Source of the DNA: Ridgeia piscesae
Taxonomy: Eukaryota > Annelida > Polychaeta > Sabellida > Siboglinidae
Direction: 5' to 3'
Assembly (NCBI GenBank): GCA_025642075.2
Contig: JAODUO010000184.1
Location: 117,501 to 181,500 of the forward strand
Length of the DNA stretch: 64,000 bases
The position numbers were made by a program, and so were the translations under genes. Of the stretch, positions 43,166-54,600 are shown piece by piece. The notes beneath the pieces were generated by a model. The model made no database searches and was not told the origin of the DNA. It saw nothing but the letters and a program-made list of their open reading frames with translations. Within the stretch, counting starts at the first letter, position 1. The number at the start of each line of letters is the position of its first letter.

Positions 43166-45473
43166 GTTAAGCAATTGCGTAAACGTAGAACAGTGCGTGA
43201 GTCGTTGATGGATGGACGAAGGTTCTACGCATTTAATCACAGGAACTGGTTTGATGTCAACTATTATGTATATGGAATAAACCAGCGCAGATAAAATGGT
43301 TCACTACTCAGGGTTTGTAACCGAGAAACACCAAATTAAATCACCATATCGTTGAAATGCACACCAGTCTAATTTGACGTTAGTGAGATGTTCAAAAGAG
43401 TAGGGCACTAAAATAAGTGTTGCTTAGCAACCTGGCACGTTCAACGAGAAGTGAGAAAAAACAATAAAAATCATCATCACAGTATCACGTAAAAGCACGA
43501 CCCACATCACTAGATTTTGAACTCAATCGTGCACACAAGAACTAATGTAGCCATAAAAAACAACAGAATTCACGGCACCCAAAAAAGCGTGTGAAATCAA
43601 TAGTCCCTGGCCTGCTATTTCCGGTGCTCGTAACACAGGCGAGAATCCTTGTTGATGTAATTCTCGATCCGATCATTAATCGCATGGAACATGCACATTT
43701 CAGCATCAAATAAGTTGCCTGCCTCGTGTAGCTATTGTGTGGTTTTCAACTCGCTCGAGTTGTTTCATGTGCAACTAACTCTTTTTACTATGGCTGCTTT
43801 TTACAAAAATAAAAAATCTGACACGAATTCTCAATGCCAAGGTTGTATTGAGTTGGTGAAGGTCATGTGACTAATGGATGACAGAACACCTTCAAAGCAG
43901 CCAGTCAAATGATCGACACAAAACTGCTTCTCATTGGAGATTGGTCAGATTTACAATAGAAGTGTAGTTCTGGAGAAGCTCAACTGTTTATGTGAAGTAC
44001 ACGCAAGCAGCAACGAAAGGTGTTCAGGAGTTAATTTAGTAAAAATGTGTTAGTATATTTTTTTTTATGAATTTAATAGGAAATGTGGTTGTATTACAGG
44101 ATAGTTTTAAGAAGGGTTTTAACGGAATCAAATAAAACAGTGGCATTTTCAAGGGGTCAACTCTGAGGAGTTCTATTGCATTATATTGAAGCCAAGGCTT
44201 ATTGGCACAGTAGTTAGAACATCCGACTGAATTGATACAGCTGAAGCAAGATACGAATCTTTGTACAGCTGTTGTATCATTCCCAAACCACAGCAATGTT
44301 GTAAACTCTACATCGTCTCAGTTTACTATACCTTGACACAGAAAGTGGTGGGTAAAACTATGGTTTTTGCATATACAAATTACGGAGTGGCTGAATTCTT
44401 TCCAAAGAATTCAAATGGGTGACCCTGTGAGCACTCCGTCAAACAGGCTGCCATATAAGGTAATATTTCCATTTTTCAGAGGGATGTGCCGGAAGCCAAT
44501 GTTGTCTTGCTATTTTAGAAATGCACCAATGTTACCCTTGTGTGCTTACATTGTCACTAACCAAATTAAACATGCCATCTATGTACTCCTGCAAGGGTAG
44601 TTAATGCGAAGATTGAGAATAGTCAGAATATTTTGACTTCTAATACACTACTCTGATATAAGTTTTGCGGAACTACACAAGTCTTGGATCATGGCTTACA
44701 TTCCACCTCTTGTAAACAATTTGTTATTAAATATACTCTTTGTCGTTAGTGGCAATTCTAAGATTACAGATTTATTTTATTGTTACACGACCACCCTCAA
44801 GCAATACTTGGACTCACCCGTTCTAAGACTGTACAACTCTCAACACCTACCCTCCGTGATCAGTGGACTCGCCCACAGTAAATCCAAGCATAAATAACAA
44901 ATAGTGGTTTGAGCTTGTGAAGCCATCGCCATCCATTTAAACACACCTCAGGTGATACACGTTTAACTAGCCAACTGATCGCCGTGACACGATTACTCGT
45001 GCCGTTATTGCAACCTGCCGATACGCACTAATAAAACATCCATTTTCACACATACGACATCAAAATGGCTAATGACACGACTGATTACACTGTTCGATTT
45101 CTTCGATGCGCCAATCAATTTCAATTTGCACCGATGCCTTAAACCTTGCGATAAATAGGTGTTTCACAGCAGCGCACAGAACTGTCACAAATGCATCCGC
45201 TCTGTCGGGCGTCGACCATTCGAGACATCCCGCTTACAGATAATCCCCGATCACAGCTGCATAAACGTCGTTTACTTCTCCATTGGCAATAAATTAATGC
45301 ATCTGTCACCATTTTTGTTTCCTTGTATATATAACAGTTTCACTACACACGTTGAACAACCACTGTGAAGGCCAACACATTCGCCAGTGGTCTCGAGGGT
45401 AAGGTGTACTGCAGGCCACCGACTAGGCATTGTTTAGTTGTTAGCACTTGACTCAAGTTATGCGGGACGATCA

Positions 45474-45654
45474 TCATGTTGCAGTTTCTGTGACTGACTC
45501 GACACAAGCTGCGTATACCAGGCCTTCACTGTTGCCTTGACGACACCGCAGCCAATCGTGGTCGACCTGCCCGACGACCATCATTTCACTGCCTTTGTCA
45601 AAACTCAGATGTTCGTTGTCGTTCGCGATGTAATAGCACAGCGCACGCACTCGT
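45474..45654 (-). CDS. RUSC-like exon 7: SH3 domain and stop
   Basis: The acceptor is TTGTTGTTGCAG on the minus strand. One base completes the arginine codon split at the end of exon 6; the exon then reads VRALCYYIANDNEHLSFDKG, MMVVGQVDHDWLRC, EGLVYAACVES and ends TETAT before TGA. It aligns with the C-terminal SH3 of RUSC1/RUSC2 (ALC, LSF..G, DWLRC, EGLV). The family's P and Y of the GLVPxxY motif are Y and C here. At 59 codons it is easy to miss. Confidence 0.9.
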
Positions 45655-48600
45655 CTGCAACAACAACGCTGTCACTGAGACTTGTGGTTACTACACCATG
45701 TCAACAACTACAACAACTGACTATATAGTCAACACCAATGCTAGCATTGAGACTTACGGTTGCAATACTATGACAACAACAACCAAAATTAAAGTCAACA
45801 ACAACACTATCAATCGTTGAGTGGGTAGTTATAACACCACGTCAACAACAACAACAACTGACTATATAGTTGACAACAACATGTCATAAAGTTGACAACA
45901 ACAACACTTGATTATATGGTTGACAACAACATGTCATAAAGTTGACAACAACAACAACTAATTATATAGTTGACAACAACAGGTCATAAAATTTACAACT
46001 ACAACAACTGATTATATAGTTGACAACAACAGGTCATAAAGTTAACAACAACAACATATAATTATATAGTTGAGAAAAACAGGTCATAAAGTTTGACAAC
46101 TACAACAACAACTGATTATATAGTTGACAACAACAAAACTGATTATATAGTTGACAACAACAGGTCATAAAGTTTGACAACTACAACAACATATAATTAT
46201 ATAGTTGACACAACAGGTCATAAAGTTGACAACAACAAAACTGATTATATAGTTGACAACAGGTCATAAGTTGACAACAACAACAAGTGATTATAAAGTT
46301 GACAGGTCATAAAGTTGACAACAACAATAACTGATAATTTTATGTCAACAAAAACAACTACTGACTTCATGATGATTAAATGATGATTTAACGATGATTT
46401 AAAGCCAACAAACAGTGGACGATATAATATAGTAAACAAATCAGGTGACTTCTTCATATGAATTGTGTTCCCATTTCTGTTAATATCTTACCTGGGTGTT
46501 GGCTGACAGCTGGCTGTGTGGTCATCACACTGACCGCCAGGAACCGTGGCCACTGTCTGGTCAGTCTGACCATGTGTCTCTGCGTCACCGACACTGACAG
46601 GTGAGTTTACTGGTGTCGCATTGTCCGTCGTCACCCCACGTTGAGCCGGCTGTCCTTTGCGTTCTGTCTTAACCTTTGACTCGTCCAGTAGCAGCCTGTC
46701 AAAGACGTTGATGAGAGACAGCCCAAACCCACTTAGACTCTTCTTGACAGTTCCCTTCAGGGCCTGCGCTGTCGGTGACGTCAATGCGTGTGACAGGGAC
46801 GCTGCCATTGTCAGACTCCCCTCGCTGTTACTTGATGGAACCCTGAAACTGGTCGGTGCAACATCCGACCCAGATGACGCTTCCGAGACATTGTCCATCT
46901 GTCGATCTCCCTCTAGTGGCTCCCCTGGTGGTATTGTGAAATCAGTCGGGGCGCTGTCATCTCCCTTTGTACTCCCCCCATCATCGTCCGCCCTGTCTTC
47001 CGGGTGATGCGATCCTACGTCAGTGTCCGTTTCTGCAATGCTGCCATGGTCACTGGGCAATGTAACCAGTGGCTCCATCTCTGTGTCGAACGCGTATTCG
47101 GTGACGCCCTTCTTGTAGACTTTCTTGGGCGGGTTCAACTCCTGTATCAGTTGTCTCCCCCACTGGCTCCACGATCCTCCTTCCCCTTCCCCTTCCTCTC
47201 TTCCCTCCCTCTCCTCCCCACCCACAACCTCGTTGTCCCTGACGACAGTCTCTGCCACCGTCTTAGTCTGGCCGCTCGGTAATGTAGCGTCAATGTTCGT
47301 CGCGTCACTGATGCTGTCGTTGATGCCAATGAGCTCGGGAACTGACGCGACGACTGGTGACAGAAACGACCTCTTGACCCGATGAGTGATGCTGTTGACA
47401 TGCCAGCTCTCGGGTAGTCGCCCGACGAGGCTTGCGGCGGTGCTGCGCCACAGTGGCGCCCCCTGGCCCACCCACTGTTCCCCGACTGTCTGCTTCAGCT
47501 GCTGGTGCCAGCTTGCTGACTGCGACCGGGGGTCATCGTGGGTCATCTCCCTCCTCTTCCCTCCCTTCTTCTCACCCTCCACATCCCTTTTCCCTTCCTT
47601 CGGAGGTAAATTCTCGGACATCCGACATTTCTCGACGGAAATGATCCGAGATTCGAAACTGTACTCCAGTTGGAAGGAGATCTGGGAAAGAGGTTGAAGC
47701 GCGGTGGTCATGTCGAGGAGGAGGCGTCTGATTGGCTGCGAGGTGGAGAGGCGCAGGAAGCTGTCGGGGAGGTAGTGCTTCACAATCGCAGACTCGTGGG
47801 AGGTCAGCTGACCCAGCCAGAAGTCCAGGGCCTGGCAACTGAAAGCACAAAACATCACGTGTTATTCTCACTGAAACTAAAAATCAAACACGACCATTAG
47901 AAATTTCCTAGAACTATTATTATTACTATATTACAGTATATTAGCATGTTTACGTTATTATTATATTGTAATAATTTATATGACAGTATAGGTATTATTG
48001 TAACTATATAATTGATAGCATTGTAGTATTTGTCTATATTGGTTTATAATTCTACTACTGCTACTGCTACTGCTACTACTACTACTACTACTACTACTAC
48101 TATAATAATAATAATATTACTACTACTACTACTACTACTAATAATAATAATAATAATATTACTACTACAGGTACACAGTAAACAACCATTGTCGGTATCG
48201 ACATGAAATTATTATGGTCCTCACATCTCAAATCAATGATGTGTAATAAATAGATTAATATTCAGCTGTGTATAGTATATATGTATTGCATTCATAGATA
48301 ACTTCATTGCACCACACCAAACAGTACACAGCATGAACAATACATAACAAAATGTTCACCACAGTTAGACGGTATAGCTAGTTAGCTACAGCACATATGA
48401 TCAATACCTGACTAATGTTTTTTTTAAACAACAAATATAGTTTGCTGCTGGTTAATAAACACATACAGCTCTTAAGAAGGTCACTCTCTCAGAACTGATG
48501 TAAGGACACACTAAGGCACCAGAGCTGTCACATTATGACAGATGGTAGTCAGTGTTTGTTCTGGAGTCATTTTGATAGGTGATGTCAACATGACAGGTCA

Positions 48601-51600
48601 CTATTTGAATCTAGCAGAAATGAAGGGGTGTCAGGTTTCCTATTGGTTTGTGGGAAACAGAGGTATTAGAATTCCATGAAATGCCCAGAGCACATCTACC
48701 AGTGGAGTTTAAATACGCTGTGAAATGTTCGATAACAGACCTGTTCAAGTTTAATAGGAAATGAAGGACACGTTATAATGGCCGCCTATGGAAAAGTCAA
48801 ATGTGATTGTATGTCAGACACGTCTACACTGCAAGTTGACAAGTAGACCATGACAGCGTCACAGAATGTCAGAGTGACTCAATCATCAATTGTAATTTGT
48901 CACATAAACAAATCTACGTAAATTCTGCATATTTAATCATCTCTCTGGACATAAAGTTTATTCTGATTATTCTTCTCGGATATTTGTGAAAAGAGCTTGC
49001 AGCATATTAGTTACAAATTGCACACCAGGTGGTAGCATCAGAAGATTGACATTGTTACATTCACTAGATGGCGACACCATGAAACATCAATAACAATAAG
49101 CTATGTTGTGTACATGCAGTGCGATCTTATCATAAACCAAAGATCCTTATAAGTTTTGTTTATATCAATATCTTACAGTCATACTGTTACATTTAAAAAC
49201 TTACTTATCCACTGTTTAATACTGGATGTCTTAATAATAATTTAATGATTATTTAAGAATACATTTTCAGTTACATCACAGCAATTTCTACGAAACTTAT
49301 TGAATTTTAGCTTAAAATTATATTTCCTAAATTTAACAATAACGTTTTAAAGACCAAAATTAACAATTACTATGTATTACTTGCGTAATGTATGTGTTTT
49401 GTGTAAGTGTCAGCTAATGTTTGTCTGGTATAGCTTGTTTTAATCAAGTCTTGGCAATTATTTAATCATTTTTACTACCTATATTAATCATTTTTGATGT
49501 CTTAGTATTCTAACTATAAAATACCTTTGGACAGAGCTTTATTCTGGAAGACTGAAGCAGTGTTTTACCCTACATGAGAACTTACTTGAGAAGACCAAAG
49601 ATGAAGGCGTTGAACTTGAGAGAGACAGTGTTGAGATACGGCAGTCTCTTCAGGTCCTCTACCAGTTCATGCAGCACTCGCGTAGACGGACCTAGAACAA
49701 GAACACCTCTCTCACAGACACAGGACACCTCTCACAGACACATCTCACAGACACAGGACACCTCTCACAGACACATCCCACAGACACAGGACACCTCTCA
49801 CAGACACATCTCACAGACACAGGACACCTCTCACAGACACATCTCACAGACACAGGACACTTCTCACAGACACATCTCACAGACACAGGACACCTCTCAC
49901 AGACACATCTCACAGTCACAGGACACCTCTCACAGACACATCTCACAGACACAGGACACTTCTCACAGACACATCTCACAGACACAGGACACCTCTCACA
50001 GACACATCCCACAGACACAGGACACTTCTCACAGACACATCTCACAGACACAGGACACTTCTCACAGACACAGGACACCTCTCATAGACACAGGACACAT
50101 CTGCCAGACACAGGACACATCCCTCACTGACACAAGACACCTCACTCACATACACAGAACACCTCTCACAGACAGGACACCTCTCTCACAGACACAGGAG
50201 ACCTTTCTCACAGACACAGGACATCTCTCTCGCACACACAGGTCATCACTATCACCTCAGAACAACCACAGATATGTCATTATGAATTGTCAACAATCCA
50301 TTTGGTTGTCCAACTTAAGGTACAAACACACAGAACCTTTAACCAATGGGGAATTTGGACATGAACAATTGATTTATGTTTGTCCAACATCAGTTGCAAG
50401 CCTTAAAACCACCTAGAACCCTTAACCAACTGGGAATTTTGACAAAGTAAAGGTACCTTGTTTCTTCCAAAGGAATGTGGCCAGGAGGAAAGGGTTAACA
50501 TCACCACATACGTGTGAGCTATATGACAATGAGACACAGTGGGTTGACACTCAGACACTCACCCAGCTGCGTAGTGTCTTCCACCACCTTCCACACGTTG
50601 TTCTTGACTTGACCAAACAGACTGCGCACATGTGGCCGCAGGCCGTCCACCATCACAGCCTGGACGGCTGGACATACGTGGTTGAGGACAAGGTGACCGA
50701 CCTCAGCACACTGACCACTGTCACCTAGCGCCACCTACATTGATAATAAATTTCATGTCAATGGTTTATGGTGAAAGGAGAAGTAGAGCAAATGTTTAAT
50801 ACCAAAACCGTCACTTGCGACTCCAGTAAAATTAACAAATTCAATGCAACAATAACATTTATAAAAATTAACAAAAGTTTCGTGAATGAAGACTTTTGTA
50901 AGCCATTCCCTGTGTTTATGCACCCTCGGAAGCCAGGAGTCATTGCGCTGCGCTACTATACCCCTGGCTGATCGTGTTGCAAACCTTCGGGAGTGACCTA
51001 TAAAATTATAGCAATTGACCTGCCCCAATTTCAAGATGAATACACGACTGGTGGGAATCCCAATTTAATGACCCATTTATGTTGCATGTAACAAGAACAG
51101 TGTGTGGCTAAATTGACTGAGGCCAACCACACTCCTTGTGGGCGATTTCTTAGGCTGACATTACAAGAGCAGTCTTTGACAGGATGTGTCAGGGGTAGAG
51201 CTAAGACTGATGTAATCAGATGCTACGACCCCGGGCATACGCAGCAACCCCGGGTGTACACAGCGATCCCAGGCGTATGCATCGACCTCGGGTGTACACA
51301 GCGATCCCGCGTGTACGCTGCGACCCCGCATGTACACAGCGACCCCGCGTGTAAGCAGCCACCCCGGGTGTACGCAGCGATCCCGGGTGTGTGCACAGTG
51401 ACCCCAGGCATACGCAGCGACCCCGGGCGTACGCAGCGACCCCGGGCGTACGCAGCGATCCCGGGTGTGTGCACAGTGACCCCGGGCGTACGCAGCGACC
51501 CCGCGTGTACGCAGCGACCCCGGGCGTACGCAGCGACCCCGGGCGTACGCAGCGACCCCGGGCGTACGCAGCGACCCCGGGCGTACGCAGCGATCCCGGG

Positions 51601-54600
51601 TGTACACAGCGATCCCAGGCGTATGCATCGACCTCGGGTGTACACAGTGACCCCGCGTGTACGCTGCGACCCCGCGTGTACACAGCGACCCCACGGGTAC
51701 GCAGCGACCTCGGGTGTACGCAGCGACCCCGGGCGTATGCAGCGATCCCGGGTGTGTGCACAGTGACCCCAGGCATACGCAGCGACCCGGGCGTACGCAG
51801 CGATCCCGGGTGTGTGCACAGTGACCCTGGGCGTACGCAGCGACCCCGGGCGTACGCAGCGACCCCGGGCGTACACAGCGACCCCGGGTGTATGCAGCGA
51901 CCCCTAGTGTACGCAGCCACCCCTGATGTACGCAGCGACCCCTGGTGTACGCAGCGACCCCTGGTGTGTGCACAGTGACCCCGGGCGTACGCAGCGATCC
52001 CGGGTGTGTGCACAGTGACCCCTGGTGTACGCAGCGACCCCTGGTGTATGCAGCGACCCCTAGTGTACACAGCCACCCCTGGTGTACGCAGCGACCCCTG
52101 GTGTATGCAGCGACCCCTGGTGTACAAAGATACGTTTATGTGAACAGAAGTTAACTGTTAAAAACAGTGGTTAACGAAACTATAATTCAGTCATCAGATG
52201 GGATGGAGTGTATCGGGATAGATGTGATTGGCTTCAATGCAAACACCATAAAATGGTTATTTGACTGGTGCAGACTGGAAATATCATGAAATTGTAACAC
52301 ATATAAGGTGCCCCACCTTGTCCGAGACGTCTCTGGTCTGGCCAAAGTAGTCAAGCAGCCGTTCAGATGCCTTCAGAATCCCATGAACCAAGTCTACAGA
52401 AACAAGCAACATCACAGCAATAGGGAATATGCAACCAAGCTGGCAAAATAGGCGTACAACACCGGTACGTTCAGTTTTATGCACCCAAAACAAGATATCG
52501 CATATGGAATGTAATGATGGCTACTACCATTCACGTCATCAAGTCTTGTTACTTTCACTGTTGGATTCATGTATCTTAAAGGGGGGTGCCTGCTCCTCTG
52601 TCCAGAATTGGCCAAGCAGTAATTTGTAACATGAAGTCTGCTCTATAGAACGTTGGAAAGTTAAACATCAAAGGGTGCTGCGGTTAACTCTGCTTGCCTT
52701 GGTATTATTGCCTATCAATTTTGTTTTGAAACTCGATGTTTTGTTTACAATTTGAATGTGTTGTAGGTGGAATCTTTCAAATTGTGAGTATTGTTCCAAA
52801 CTTAATAAAGTAACTAAACACAAATTGTCAGGCAGTAAACCTTCAACATGCAGGTTGTAGTCATAAGAACGTACCATTAAATAATAAAACCTAGTAGAAG
52901 CTGGCACCCTCGCTTTAAGCGTATTTACTATTTGTTTTTTATACCTATTGGCCACATAAAATTATTTCTATGGTGAGCATATTATTTTTAACTTGAAATA
53001 AAAATAACTGAATAACAAAATACAAATCAATTATCTTTAATTTAATACGTCTATTTTTTTAGCATTACTTATTATCTAAAATACTATTGTGTGGATGTAA
53101 TAAAATCAGAGATAATTATTTGTACCTTTCTTCTCGTAAACTTCAGGTGACTCCCACACCCCCACCACGGGCACGGGGCATGCAGTGGCACCCCCTGGTG
53201 GAGGGGGTGACACCATGAACTCGTGGGGTGCGCTCTCTTGAGACAAGTCAGAGTCGGAGCTTGAGGACTTTCTCAATGGCAAGTTTGAGGGAACGGCTGC
53301 AAAACACAACACAGGAAATAAAAATGAAATGTTATTAAATGTATTTATTATTGAAAATGGTTCTACTTATTGAGTACTAGTCATAACTATAATGACTATG
53401 TGAAATACAGTATGATTATTTTTCTTTGTAAGCAATTGGGTGTCTGTAATATTCATCATCTATAATGTGATATTAATTATAGTTAGGGTATACATTTATT
53501 GTAATTTTCTGAATTTCTTTTTTATTCCTTTCAAATGCCATTATAATGATTATACCTGTACATGTATGAGTCTATATGTATAAAGTTTGTAGATGTAAAT
53601 GTTTATTGATTTATACAGCATCACATGTACACAATAATATTCTATGGTGCTGTACAATACAAGAAAATGCACAACAGAATTTAATATAAACATTCAACAA
53701 CCTGTATTGTTCAACTGAATATTCGTTTGAATAAAAAATAATATAATACCACTAGGACACGCATACTACGTACTGGTACATAATCTATTAAAGTGTGTGA
53801 CCACGATAATGTAGAATTATTAGTTACATAAATAACACAACTGAAAACATATGGTGCTTGTGGACAGGTGGACAGGTCACCTCACTGGTCAGTCTAACTG
53901 TTAGCTTAGTGCGACTGACCACAATCTCTCTTAATGTATGGTCTGTTGACGTGTAAGAACCAGTTAAAAGACGACATCTGATCATGTAACTGCAGAATGA
54001 ATCATCACTGGGTTTGAGAACTAAAGAGGGCAGTGTCATATAACATGTCTTTGCCAGTAGTGGGTTGACAGTAAACAAGACAGTTCACACAGAATGACAA
54101 TGATTTCATAAATAGACAGATAGACGTGTATTACATTACCTGTACAATACAATGTACATATCACAATGTGCAGTAATGTATTCCTGTATATGGTACATGT
54201 CCTGTTTAGCAGCTTTAAACTGAGCTGGATGTCGGTGCTTATTTCTGCACATTACAAGCAGGAAACATCCACATTTGGATGTAACTGTGGTGGAGATTCC
54301 TTGTGTCTGTACAAAGATGCCAAAGTATCAAATGTCCTGTATTTTCCATTGAAATTTATAAGACATCCCAGTTGGAAACTTCAAGTTAATGTAGCCCGTT
54401 TAAAAACTGCATAATAATGTATTAATTACTACCGGTAGCCATCAGTATGCCACCATGTGGTGCTTAGCACAAGTGTAATTTATAGATCTACAAGTTGACC
54501 TTTGTATTCATGATCATTGTTTAAACCTGTACAATTACTACAGTAATGGGTCACAATAAATATGTCACTGTCAGTCTAGTTTGTATGTGTGTCTCACGCA

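Larger units (their letters stand above)
36167..45473. other. Convergent intergenic region between NAXE and RUSC-like
   Basis: Probably contains both 3' untranslated regions. It holds arrays at 37400-38000 and 38795-39320, a small hairpin (39859-39909) and a short dispersed repeat near 43085. The stretches 36.2-37.4, 38.0-38.8, 39.9-43.0 and 43.3-45.4 kb show no supportable exon on either strand. TTTATT near 44770 could be the minus-strand poly(A) signal of the RUSC-like gene, but this is weak. Confidence 0.65.

Noticed and set aside
46488..46500. Stop codon ending the RUSC-like protein after the PTPR residues
   Set aside because: The stop lies in a perfect donor (CAG|GTAAGA), and a phase-matched SH3 exon follows at 45654.
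51161..52154. Several 195-303-codon frames on both strands
   Set aside because: All arise from the stop-free 19-bp repeat.
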